A DNA stretch of 64,000 bases, taken from assembly GCA_964035575.1 (NCBI GenBank), contig OZ037933.1, positions 310,001 through 374,000 on the forward strand. Direction: 5' to 3'. Below the pieces are notes generated by a model. That model did not search any database and was not told the origin of the DNA. It saw only the letters and a list, made by a program, of their open reading frames with translations. Source of the DNA: Rhynchopus sp. YZ270_cl-10. Its lineage: Eukaryota > Euglenozoa > Diplonemea > Diplonemida > Diplonemidae. The position numbers and the translations under genes were made by a program. Shown one piece after another: positions 1 through 9,258 of the stretch (positions are counted from its first letter, which is position 1; every line of letters starts with the position of its first letter).

Positions 1-348
1 TCAAAATGACAGTCAAGTACTTGAAGATTGATCAAGTACTTGACAGAAATCAAGTACTTGATACCCTATTTTTTTTTTCTCGTACTTTTTTACTTTTTTA
101 CCCTCTGGCAGAGTCTGTCAAGTACTTGTTTTCGCAAAAAAACGTCAAGTACTTGATCAAGTACCCACTTTTTTTTGTACTTGATCAAGTACTTGACGTT
201 TTTTTTGTGAAAAAAGTACTTGACAGAGGGAGAACAAGTAAAAAAGTACTAGAAAAAAAAATAGGGTGTAAAGTACTTGAAGTATCAAGTATTGGATTTT
301 TTGGGGGATCAAGTACTTGATATACTTCAAGTACTTTGGACATCCATG
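1..348. mobile_element. MITE, CAAGTACTTGA-rich, copy 1 (partial)
   Basis: Right part of an element built from repeats of the palindrome TCAAGTACTTGA. It ends in ACTTTGGACATCCATG. The left end lies outside the window. It is nearly identical to the complete copy at 1442-1872. No protein is encoded. Confidence 0.8.
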
Positions 349-352
349 CTAT

Positions 353-690
353 TCTAAAAGCAAACGAAAAAAAAAAACTATAAAACACAACAGAACCAAA
401 TTCTAACGAACCCTGAGAGTGAAACAATGGGAAAAAAAAATTGTTCGATTTTTTTACTACTATCTATATCACTATAGCAGCCACCGGGGGTGGGGTTTTT
501 CTTTCTTCACAGGATCCTTAAAAGAGAGCAAATAGAAGGAGTACGCTTTGCAAAGGGAAAAATGGAACGCAGAGAAAGAGATGCACTCTTGAGCACTCGA
601 ATGCACCACCTGAAATCCCGAACACGGTCACGGGTTAAAACATTGCTTGTAGATAACCACACACACAGAGGGGGGGCGAGATGTGTGCTG
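353..690. other. Spacer without recognised gene
   Basis: A/T-run-rich spacer. I see no coding frame of convincing composition and no recognised repeat here. Confidence 0.5.
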
Positions 691-865
691 CACGACGTTG
701 AAGTAAATGACTTTACTTGTGGTTTGATTTTACATGTAATTTTACTTGTGAAAATAGTTTACTTGTGGCACACATAAAAACGTAAGCGTACAGCTTAAAC
801 ACAAATAATAATATAAAAAAAATGACAGGTAAAACCACAAGTAAAGTCATTTACTTCAACGTCGT
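691..865. mobile_element. MITE with about 35-bp terminal inverted repeats
   Basis: The ends CACGACGTTGAAGTAAATGA and TCATTTACTTCAACGTCGTG are inverted copies, and the match continues inward through ACTTTACTTGTGGTTT. The 175-bp element has no coding capacity. A degenerate relative appears to lie at about 61245-61345. I could not fix a clean target duplication. Confidence 0.75.
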
Positions 866-1148
866 GTGTCTGTGTAGGCCCTTCGAATCAAGAACAGGGA
901 AACTGTCACCCACTGCCTTGAGTGGTGCAGAACCCCCACCACGTAGAGCGACAAGAAAACGTGGTCAGAGGCGTGAACCAGGGTCAAAGTGCTTTGCACT
1001 AAACTGTAGGTAATCGTTAGAGGGAAAAAAAAAAACAAACCAAACCAAATAAAAGAATCTTGTGGAAGAAGGGGGGGGGAGAAAAAAATGGAAAGATTTG
1101 AGAAAGACGAGCCAAAATGCTCGCACGCTTAGTCACCTTGTTGAAAAA

Positions 1149-1200
1149 TGAAATACAAAGTGCTCTGGCGAACAGTTTGTACCAAACCTTTGGAACAAAT
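1149..1200 (-). repeat. Dispersed retroposon tail, family C
   Basis: Copy of a short repeat whose plus-strand form is GAAATACAAA...CCCTCTCGTGAACAGTGTACC. Other copies are near 3051-3090, 45927-45985, 53362-53402, 61365-61410 and 62893-62930. All have the same orientation. The text is like a LINE/SINE 3' end read on the minus strand. The nature of the parent element is unknown. Confidence 0.55.
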
Positions 1201-1441
1201 GACTGGGTGCACCAGGTGGAAGAAAAAAAAAAGATGGAGTTCTCCATTTAGAAGAGAAGAAAAACGAAGAAAAAATTGAAAAAGATTGGTGCTCCTGAAA
1301 ACCCCATTTTGCGTACTTGTTGCGCACTTTGTGCACGAAAAAAAAAAAATAATACAGGAATACCCTATATTGCGCACTTGTTGCGTAGTTAGTGCGTAGT
1401 TGTTGCGTACTTGGTATTTTTTATTTCAGGAGCACCAAAGA

Positions 1442-1872
1442 CATGGATGTCCAAAGTACTTGAAGTACTTTTTTTGGATTTTTTATGGTACTTGAAGTAC
1501 TTGACCCCCCTTTTTTTTCCTCTCAAAATGACAGTCAAGTACTTGAAGATTGATCAAGTACTTGACAGAAATCAAGTACTTGATACCCTATTTTTTTTTC
1601 TCGTACTTTTTTACTTTTTTACCCTCTGGCAGAGTCTGTCAAGTACTTGTTTTCGCAAAAAAACGTCAAGTACTTGATCAAGTGCCCACTTTTTTTTTTG
1701 TACTTGATCAAGTACTTGACGTTTTTTTTTGTGAAAAAAGTACTTGACAGAGGGAGAACAAGTAAAAAAGTACTAGAAAAAAAAATAGGGTGTCAAGTAC
1801 TTGAAGTATCAAGTATTGGATTTTTTGGGGGATCAAGTACTTGATATACTTCAAGTACTTTGGACATCCATG
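1442..1872. mobile_element. MITE, CAAGTACTTGA-rich, copy 2 (complete)
   Basis: A 431-bp element with inverted ends CATGGATGTCCAAAGTACTT and AAGTACTTTGGACATCCATG. It is flanked by the direct 6-bp duplication CAAAGA (1436-1441 and 1873-1878). The interior is many overlapping TCAAGTACTTGA palindromes separated by T and A runs. It is non-autonomous, and its termini are shared with the unrelated-looking element at 61863-62858. Confidence 0.85.
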
Positions 1873-2083
1873 CAAAGATGAACCTTTTTTTTTTTTTTTT
1901 TTTCGTACCCATTTACATCCCGTGGAAAACGGTTGTTGATGCAGATTGAAAAGGAGGGTTACCATGGGTTGTAGTAAGACTGAGTCAGACTGACCCATCT
2001 CGCACATGAAAGCAGTGCGAGAGGAGTCCGGCTTAGACCGTTCCCTCTCCCAGCAATATTTTTTCAGCTTGGAAGAAGCAAAA

Positions 2084-2230
2084 GAAAAGTTTATACGATG
2101 ACCCTAAGCCTCTCTCGTGTTTAGTCTGATTAGATTACTTAATGTTTTGAACATTGGTTATTCATCAATCTTTTTTTGTTGTGCTTAGTCACCTTATCAT
2201 ATTCGTTATCGCACAGCATCAGCTGCGCTG
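2084..2230 (-). repeat. Dispersed retroposon tail, family B
   Basis: Plus-strand hallmark is AAGTTTATAAGATGACCCTA followed by AGCCTCTCGTGCTTAGTCACCTTA. The sequence folds as a hairpin (CTAAGC/GCTTAG extended by TAAGATGA/TCACCTTA). Other copies lie near 40886-40925, 42615-42665, 43220-43265, 50628-50665, 51650-51690, 52018-52050, 57510-57560, 57770-57812 and 59737-59785. Here, at 57560-57600 and at 59866-59900, the repeat continues into a shared TTCGTTATCGCACAGC segment. All copies read the same way. Confidence 0.6.
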
Positions 2231-2231
2231 G

Positions 2232-2270
2232 CAACAAGTCACTGTAGGTGAACCTGCAGCAGGATCATTA
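2232..2270 (+). rRNA. 18S rRNA 3'-end fragment
   Basis: About 39 bases match the universal small-subunit rRNA 3' end: CAACAAG, then ACTGTAGGTGAACCTGCAGC, then AGGATCATTA. No upstream 18S or downstream ITS/5.8S sequence is recognisable, so this is a stray fragment rather than a gene. It directly abuts a family B retroposon tail. The GCAGGATCATT ending resembles the kinetoplastid form GCTGGATCATT. Confidence 0.65.
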
Positions 2271-2656
2271 CCCAGCCTGGCCCAAAATTCAGTCTTGACT
2301 CAGACTGACTACAAAACCATGGTTTACGTTATTGATGCAGGCACACCTCCGGCTGACACTATAGCCAGCCCTGGATGAGCAGAAACTTAAAAAAAAAGGA
2401 AAAACAGCAAAAAAGAAACGTTGCGTGAAAAGCTTTTTACCTGCCAAACATTTTTTGTTTGTGTGTTGGCGGAGAAAGAAAAAACAGTTTCCGATATTTT
2501 TAAAAAAAGCTACCTTTTTTGAAGAAAAGAAGCCCATTTTTAAGACGAATATTTTTTCATGTGTGAAAGCATTACCCTCTGGGAGCTCTCGAGCGTTTGA
2601 CAGCGGGGTTGGGTTGTTGAGCAAATGGAAGAAAAAAAAAAAGTCTTATTGGTGTT

Positions 2657-2756
2657 AACCACCTGATTTTGCCTGAATTTTAGTGGAGTTTTAGTGGTAC
2701 TAAAATCACTATTTTTTTAACACCATCAAATTTCAGGCAAAAACCAGATGGGTTAC
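2657..2756. mobile_element. Small fold-back element
   Basis: Imperfect inverted arms carry ACCACCTGATTTTGCCTGAA and its complement. A related fold-back at 18529-18680 uses the same TTTTGCCTGAAA core between GGTACATGT-type arms. No coding capacity. Confidence 0.5.
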
Positions 2757-2902
2757 TGTCATTACTGTCATTACTGTAGGAAAAAAAAACGGGACAGAAT
2801 GACATTGCAAAAAAAAAGGGGGACAAAAACAACCCACACCTGATTTCAAACACTCCTCCAACGACACACGATGTGGGCGGGTGCCACACCTCTTTTTCTT
2901 GC

Positions 2903-2933
<31 letters not shown>

Positions 2934-3110
2934 CTCTTCAAAACGGCACCGCTGTGAGCGATACTCTGTGCAAGAAGTACCCCATTGGTTCTCATTCATA
3001 CACGATGTAATATTGTGACCTCAAAAAACACCCCCAAAAAAAGTTGACATGAAATACAAAGCCCTCTCGCGGCAGTGTACCAAACAGGCAATGTTATTTT
3101 ACTTTTGAAA
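2757..3110. other. Spacer with long T-run and a tail copy
   Basis: Contains a run of about 30 T near 2906-2934, a copy of family C tail near 3051-3090, and a TGCAAGAAGTACCCC segment (about 2970-2990) that resembles repeats at 5448-5530 and 58495-58550. No gene is visible. Confidence 0.5.
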
Positions 3111-3243
3111 TTACTGTCAATACAACAAACACCGGTGGGGGGAAAATCAGAGGAGGGGGTTAAAACTAAGGTGAATTTTGGGGATTTTTCAACTCTAAGG
3201 AGGGGTTTTTACCCCCACCAATGTCTGTTGGTGTGACTGTATT
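3111..3243. mobile_element. MITE, ACAACAAACACCGG family
   Basis: The ends CAACAAACACCGGTGGGGG and CCCCCACCAATGTCTGTTG are imperfect inverted copies. A better-preserved relative lies at 27545-27656. No coding capacity. Confidence 0.55.
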
Positions 3244-3397
3244 TACTATCAAAAGAGAAGGTTGAAAAGCGCGCAAAACGCCTAAAAATTTATCTTAATT
3301 TCAAACCTGGAGTTAGTTACAATGCTGTTTTGTTTTTTGTTTGTTTGTTTGTTTTGTTTTGTTTTTTTTTTTGACCTTTTTTTTGAAACCCTGGTTA

Positions 3398-3445
3398 TAT
3401 TAGTGTAGAACACCCGAGGATGAGCTCCACTATACTGTGTTTTGT
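3398..3445 (-). repeat. Dispersed retroposon tail, family D
   Basis: Plus-strand form TTGGTTGTATTAGTGTAGAC then ACCCGAGGATGAACTCCACTAT. Other copies lie at about 25225-25275 and 49944-49975. On the minus strand each copy is followed by an A-rich run, as for a poly(A)-tailed retroposon. Confidence 0.5.
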
Positions 3446-3626
3446 TCGTGTTTGATAACTCTGTTAGTGGCCAGACAACACCCACTCCTTGGAGAAAAAT
3501 CCACCCATTGACTGTTGACAGGAGAAGGCCAACAACAACACACACGGGGGGGGGGCCGTCTCGGGACAATAGCTGCGCAGTGTGTCGTACAGCAACGTGC
3601 ACACGCCTCTGATGGGGTTTGTGTTA

Positions 3627-5016
3627 TCAGAGTGGCTTCACATCAGACTCGGCGCCCATGGGTGCCTGCATGGCAGGCTCGCACCCGCCCATGGGTGGTG
3701 GTCCACCCATCGGTTGTCCCCCTGTCGGTGGGGGCATGGGTGGTTGGCTCTGCACCGTCTGGTCGACTGGCTGTCCGACAACAGGCTGTGCGTAGGCTAC
3801 TGGGTATTGTGGAGGTGCGCCCTGTGAGAAGAGGTTGTGTGGTTGTTGCTGTGGTGGACAACGTGTGGCAACGCACATCCGTTATTTTGATATTCCGTTG
3901 GGTCAAGCGTTAATGCGCTGACAGAGAAAAGAAAACGCACACACACGCCAATTTTGAAAGGAGGAATAAAAACAAAAAGGTGAACAGACCACATTTGACT
4001 AAATAAGTTGGCAAATGTTAACGTATCTTGTGCGCACAGGCACCAGCTGCACGGAGTAAAGATTGAATAAGGAATAGTGCTTGACGCAGGCACCTCGCAC
4101 CACAAAAAGCACTAATTGAAGGAGAGAAACAGTAACTCTGATAGGTAAGTAAAAGGAAAAAAGGTTTTTTCGTTGATTGCACAATTACCCTGTTTGAGGG
4201 GTGATTGGCGACCGTATCTGAGGAACTATTTCTCCTTTAAGCTACGCTTGTAGGAATAAAAACAAAAAGGTCCCTTGTTGCTCTGGTTTTGTGTTGTCAG
4301 AACTTCTATATTTTCTGTTTCCAAAAAAAAAAAAAAACAGCAAAAATGGTGTGGCTAACTCCAAAAATAAAGTGTAATTTTTGTACTTCTTTTGTGATTC
4401 TTTTGTGCTGTTTTTGTACTGGATTTAGCCACACCAAAAAAAGGGTTGTTTTACATACCCCGTACATCTGCTGTGCGGGCGGGTACTGCTGTGGAGGGTA
4501 CTGCTGTGGTGGGTACTGCTGCATGGGTGGGCCCTGACGCTGCTGGTGCACAATGACCACGTTGCTCTGGCCTGGCGGTTGTGGGTGGTAGAATATGGCA
4601 GCAAGACCGTTCCACGGCCAGAAGAGACACCCGAAGGCACACGCTATTGTCTGTGGAAGAGGAAAGTGGTGTGAAGGTGTGAAGGTAGAAACAAAAGAAA
4701 AAAAACTGTAGTCAGCCTGTCTCGTGGGTGAAGGTGATGAAGGAGGAGAGGACCAAAAAAAAAACCCCCCTCCCCACAGTGGGGAGAAATATTGGCACAA
4801 CGACTTATCGTTTGCTGAGGAGCCATTACACAAAAGGTAAAACTCTGCACCTGTTGGGAGGAGAGGGTGAGAGACACATACCATGGCGGAGCAGCCTTCG
4901 ACTTCTGCAATCGCACAGGGGGGGCAGCAGCACATATAGACTGGGTTGATATCGGAACCACTGGTGCTTACCACAACATGCGACGACGACTGTGTGTACT
5001 GCTGGTACTGCGCCAT
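3627..5016 (-). CDS. Small Cys-rich, Pro/Gln-rich membrane protein, three exons
   Basis: Three exons are read on the minus strand: 5016-4882, 4650-4459 and 3821-3627. Both introns begin GTATGT and end in pyrimidine-rich tracts plus CAG (TTCCACAG, TTCTCACAG). All junctions are phase 0, and the product is 173 aa. Residues 29-42 are Cys-rich (CCCPPC, then GC). A hydrophobic segment follows that crosses the first junction (ACAFGCLFWPWNGLAAIF). The tail is QQYPP repeats and Pro/Met/Gly. This suggests a small membrane-anchored protein with a flexible proline-rich tail, but I recognise no family and propose no function. The last acceptor could instead be at 3848, adding nine residues in frame. Intron 2 holds a TGGTGTGG MITE. 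The ATG is certain in frame; exon structure is inferred from splice motifs and phase. Confidence 0.75.
4160..4250 (-). repeat. Dispersed retroposon tail, family F (in intron 2)
   Basis: Contains CGTTGATTGCACAAT and GACCGTATCTGAGGAACTAT then TTCTCCTTTAAG. The second copy is at about 53776-53846, next to the TTAA element. Here it sits inside the second intron of the three-exon gene. Confidence 0.5.
4346..4436. mobile_element. TGGTGTGGC MITE, copy 1 (intronic)
   Basis: A 91-bp element with inverted ends TGGTGTGGCTAA and TTAGCCACACCA, flanked by AAAAA on both sides. It lies 22 bases inside intron 2 of the gene at 3627-5016. Two further copies are at 43657-43715 and 59786-59863. Confidence 0.75.
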
Positions 5017-5653
5017 CTTCTACAATCTACAATATGCTCTTTCTGTTGCACGCCCTCTCACTTTGTGATATAAAATAATCGATAGAGATGAGCGCTGTGT
5101 GTATCCCTGGCAGATGTCGGGATGGGGTGGGTTCGGGGGGACTCAATGCACCTCATGTAGTTGCACACATCTAAAAACGAAACAAAAAGGGGGGGTGTAC
5201 GGTGAGGTGAGTATCTGCCCAAAAGGGTGGGTAATAATAAGCAGTACAACGTTCCGTCTAAATCACACAACTGGTCCCCCCCACTACACCCCCAGCCACA
5301 TGCAGCAGCAACCACGTTTGTGAAGAGGGGAAGGGGGCAGGGAGATTACTCACAACACACACACACACATACATAAGCAAATATTCCTCTCCGCTCTGAG
5401 AAACTACCTATCAACTGCTTTTTCGAACACACAAACACACACCCACCTTGGAGCCATATTCTGCGCAAGAATTACCCCTAGTAGTTATCAAAACACAAAC
5501 ACACACACACACCCACTACTACACAGCGGGCATATTTCCGCACTATAAGGCACATCTAATCTCATGCAACGTATGAACCTCTACGCTCCATCTTATTTTG
5601 CCGAAAAATTGAGGGAAAAAAATTGGAGTCGTGTAAAGGGGGGGTCCAAATAA
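5017..5653. other. Spacer with CA microsatellites
   Basis: 5' flank of the three-exon gene. Holds several (CA)n runs (about 5349-5376, 5430-5445, 5492-5515) and a repeat with AAGAATTACCCCTAGTAGTT then ATCAAAACAC (5468-5500) that recurs at about 58513-58550. No gene seen. Confidence 0.5.
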
Positions 5654-6325
5654 CTATATTATTCGGTAACTTTGAAAAGCCAAAATCGCGGCAAAAAAAA
5701 AAAGTTATTTGGAACCTAAGTTATTTGGGGGTAAACTTATTTGGGCACTGAAAACAGGGTTTTTTCTCGTTGCCAACTTGGTGAAGCTGTTAGACACCGG
5801 TATTTGCATTTTTGGAATCCGTCCCGCCAGTGGTGGGGTCAATTTGCCAAAATGGACAAGTTCTCGTTTTTGATCAATTTCCTCATAGTACACAGTAGCA
5901 GGACAGCACCAGAGGTCGGGGGTTGGGGGTCTAAAAGTCGGGAGTCGGCGGGAGGGTCAACTCTTATTTTCTGTTTTCCTGTTTTGTAGTTTGGTAAAGA
6001 CCCCAGAAGACCCGACCGCCCAAATGATGCTGCTGCTTTAAATCTGTTTCGCCCCAGACTTCCTTCTCCAGCGTGGCTGCCGCCTATATGATTATATCTG
6101 TGGTGTAAAAACCTAGCTTTTTACACCGTACCATAAAATTTTTTCGCCTGCGGCGCCATTTTATATAGTACACTATCAGTTTGGGGAAATTTTTTGAAAA
6201 ATAAAAAAGGAGGTGAGAGGGGGCGAAGTTATTCGGTAACTTTTTCGGCACCCAAAATCTGAGAGAAAAAAAAGTTATTTGGGAAAATAGCTATTATTTG
6301 GGGGTAAACTTATTTGGGCCCCCCC
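5654..6325. repeat. Pair of about 95-bp direct repeats with 480-bp interior
   Basis: 5654-5748 and 6230-6325 both carry TTATTCGGTAACTTT, AAAGTTATTTGG and GGGGGTAAACTTATTTGGG in the same order and orientation. The interior has no coding frame. It may be a transposon remnant or a tandem-repeat relic. Confidence 0.5.
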
Positions 6326-7792
6326 TTTAGTTGCCCCCCCGGTTTGTGTTGCCACCACACCACGGTCTAGTCAGGGGGACGACTAGTGCCACTACTAGTC
6401 GTAACGACTAGTGTAAACCACTACTAGTGCCACTAGTAGCACGACTAGTACCCACTAGTCGTACGACTAGTCGTACTACTAGTCGACTGGTAGTGCTACC
6501 AGTAAACTGGTAGGGATACAGGCTACAAAACTTATACAAACTGAGGGGTTTGATACACAGTGATCACAAGATCCTCCACGTAGCTACCACGTAACTCTAG
6601 CTCTCGATTCGCACCCCCTCCCACCCCAATCACACTAGCTGCCATACAGGACAATATCGGCAGCCCACAAACAACGGCCTTTGTGGTGTTTTGTGTATAA
6701 ACACGTTGGTTGTATGGCCAATCCATGGTCACATGGGCACCATCGTTTGTGGCCCACGCACGCTTTTTAGGCCGCGAATACGCTTTTCGAGCCGCACAAA
6801 CCAGGATGTGGGCCGTTTTAAAAAGTTTTTGGCTGGTTTCCGCCACCAACACGCACCAAAAAAAAAAAGGCTCTCGCGGGAATCCCGCGAGACATCTGGA
6901 AGGTTACAAATGAATTTTTGTGGGGGTTTTTGCCGATGCATCTTTTGGTGTTTCTGCTGGAATGGCTTTCTCCAGGCCTGACAAAAACGGCCGGTGCGAC
7001 GTACCTCCATAGCGTTACGCACTGGTTCGATGAGGCTGACGCGCACTGCTTATCAGTCAGTGACGAAGCCCTCGAAGCCGGAAACGGCAGAAGCAAGACC
7101 AACTCGAAAGCTAGGTCGAAACAGACCATGTAACGTGATTTACTCATGTTTTCGACAAAACAGCTCGAGAGTTGGCAGCTGCGAGAAGATGGGCGTTGGA
7201 GCAGTGACAATCCCTTGCCAACGGCCCTGGCGTTTGACGCTCTGCATCTGTGCAGCTGTGTGGTCACAAAAGACGAGATGTGGCAGCAGGTGACCAAATC
7301 TCTGCAGCAAAGACTCCATTCATTTGAGCTTGCCTCTCACGCGAAACGGAGAACCAGATCCCAAGCGAAAGCCACAACAAACATTGAAAATTTGCGTGTG
7401 CGAGGCAAGTCGTTGGGAAGTTCCAGGGTGCTCTGGCGAAACACCTCCCACCGAGACTAACGTCGCACCTCCCCAAGAGTACACCCCTGAATATGAATGT
7501 CATGCATGTGGAGCCTCCCACAAAACAGAGCGGGGACTGTTTGCCCATTATGACACGCAACAGTGTGTACTGTGTGTAATACGCAACAAAATATTCCATG
7601 ACCGCCTTGGAGGCTTTCCCACTCTGGATGTTTGTGGCACCCGCGTGCAGGTGGTGGTGCATCACATTCCCTTTCCTCCGGGTTGCGGTGTGGTGCCCAC
7701 GTGCCACTGTCCTGACTTGTCCAGGGGGCCTGTGTCTGACTGCACAGCCAAGTCAACACCGTCAGTTTGCTTTAGGAAATCATTTTGCTTTT

Positions 7793-7856
7793 TGTTGTAT
7801 CGACAATCACCTACCGAGGTAGGATCTGTACACAATGTCGCCCGAAGGCTTTGTAC
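7793..7856 (-). repeat. Dispersed retroposon tail, family E
   Basis: Plus-strand form TCGACAATCACCTRYCGAGG then a GTACACAATGTCGCCCGAAGG segment. Other copies: about 24490-24555, 48968-49030 and a diverged one at 61738-61795. On the minus strand the copies at 24490 and 48968 end in an A-run after GTCGAAACTAC. Confidence 0.5.
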
Positions 7857-8000
7857 TTAATCGGTATGGACGGAGGCCATCCTCAACCCTAGAAAGTAGC
7901 TTTTATTTGTTGGTCGTTTGGTGCTATGGGAAATCAGTCAACGACCTGTCAATATCGGGGGGGAGGGTCATTTTTTAATAGTACTTTGCCATTTTTTCAG

Positions 8001-8104
8001 GTACACAGGTACACAGGTACACAGGTACACAGGTACACAGGTACACAGGTACACAGGTACACAGGTACACAGGTACACAGGTACACAGGTACACAGGTAC
8101 ACCA
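8001..8104. repeat. (GTACACAG)n microsatellite
   Basis: About 13 perfect 8-bp units inside the 6358-9184 transposon. Confidence 0.95.
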
Positions 8105-8376
8105 CATCACGTTCTATCTTGTGCATCCCAGCTGTGAAGCGGCAAAGTAGAAATCATCCCCAGCTTCGAGGGGCTCAGGGCTGTGTGACGCTGCTGATTT
8201 CGACACGTTGAGGGTCCGTATGGGCCACCGTGTGTCTGTGTGTGTGTCCCTCCAAAAAATCGCTTAGGGCCGTTAAAAAATGACCCCCCCTTATGGCAAC
8301 GACCTGTCAGCGACCTGTCAATATCGACCCTCCCCGGAGCACCATCGTTACTTTTATGTTGGGTTAAATCCGGTGG

Positions 8377-8800
8377 TACCCATTTTCCTAGTACCCATTT
8401 TCGTTAATACCCATTTTTCAAAAGTGGGTATTAACGAAAATAAAAAGTGGGTATTAAAGAAAAGAAAAAATGGGTATTATCGAAAATATTTTGGGTACCT
8501 GGGTACTGGGTACCCAGGTACCCAGATACCCAGATACCCAGATACCCAGATACCCAGATACCCAGATACCCAGTACCCAGTACCCAGTACCCAGTACCCA
8601 GTACCCAGTACCCAGTACCCAGTACCCAGTACCCAGTACCCAGTACCCAGTACCCAGTACCCAGTACCCAGTACCCAGGTACCCAAAATATTTTCGATAA
8701 TACCCATTTTTTCTTTTCTTTAATACCCACTTTTTATTTTCGTTAGTACCCACTTTTGAAAATGGGTATTAACGAAAATGGGTACTAGGAAAATGGGTAT
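8377..8800. repeat. Cruciform-forming inverted repeat around (CCCAGATA)n/(CCCAGTA)n
   Basis: Arms 8377-8507 and 8670-8800 are near-perfect inverted copies, each made of TACCCATTTT/GGGTATTAACGAAAAT motifs. Between them lie 8-bp CCCAGATA units (8521-8570) followed by 7-bp CCCAGTA units (8571-8677). Both strands therefore read nearly the same across 420 bp. Confidence 0.9.
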
Positions 8801-9258
8801 TAAAGAGAAAAACCCTTTTATGTTTTGGTCAGCAAAATCACTCGTACACAACCCGAGGGTACGTGTGCGGTTGCCAGGTCTCGAAGCCCCGGAGTAGGCT
8901 AATCACACCAGTAAAGTATTAGTATCAAACCCCCAGTTTGTATAAGTTTTGTAAATAATTTTGTTTTTGTCCACAATCTGTCTGCAGGGACTTCACAAGA
9001 AGCCTTTGTACTGTGATTTCACTTGGAATATACCTGTAGCACTACCAGTACACTAGTAGCACGACTAGTACACTAGTCGTACGACTAGTGGGTACTAGTC
9101 GTGCTACTAGTGTACACTAGTCGTAAAACACTAGTCATTTCGGCTAGTCGTGCTACTAGTCGTCCCCCTGACTAGACCGTGGTGCAGTTGTGCATATCTC
9201 CACTGCAATTGCCTTCAGACTCTTTCCTTCTCTCTCAGCGACACTTCTCCACTCAAAG

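Larger units (their letters stand above)
6358..9184. mobile_element. DNA transposon with ACTAGTCGT-rich inverted ends
   Basis: A 2827-bp element. Its inverted ends begin CACCACGGTCTAGTCAGGGG and continue with clustered ACTAGTCGT-type palindromes. The match resumes inward through AAAACTTATACAAACTG and TTTGATAC (6525-6555 against 8928-8950), with an extra ~90 bp on the right side. The middle (6560-7860) has G/C-rich, coding-like sequence in several short frames on both strands, suggesting an eroded transposase gene that I cannot identify. Nested inside are a (GTACACAG)n array, a cruciform-flanked (CCCAGTA)n array, a family E tail and two GACCTGTCAATATCG repeats. I could not find a clear target duplication. 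Confidence 0.7.

Noticed and set aside
2084-2130. Family A and B repeats as C/D-box snoRNA genes (TGATG and CTGA-like boxes)
   Set aside because: Boxes are not at consistent distance, terminal stems are missing, and one family is demonstrably the LINE 3' end.
4346-4436. TGGTGTGG MITEs as intron-creating introners
   Set aside because: Splice sites lie outside the MITEs, the introns are larger than the elements, and one copy is intergenic.
5654-6325. Direct repeats as LTRs of a small retroelement
   Set aside because: Repeats of only about 95 bp with no primer-binding site, polypurine tract or target duplication seen.
7324-7860. Plus-strand frame with a zinc-finger-like CHAC...H pattern in the ACTAGT transposon
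   Set aside because: No ATG at its start, ligand spacing does not fit, and neighbouring frames are equally open; kept only as possible eroded transposase.
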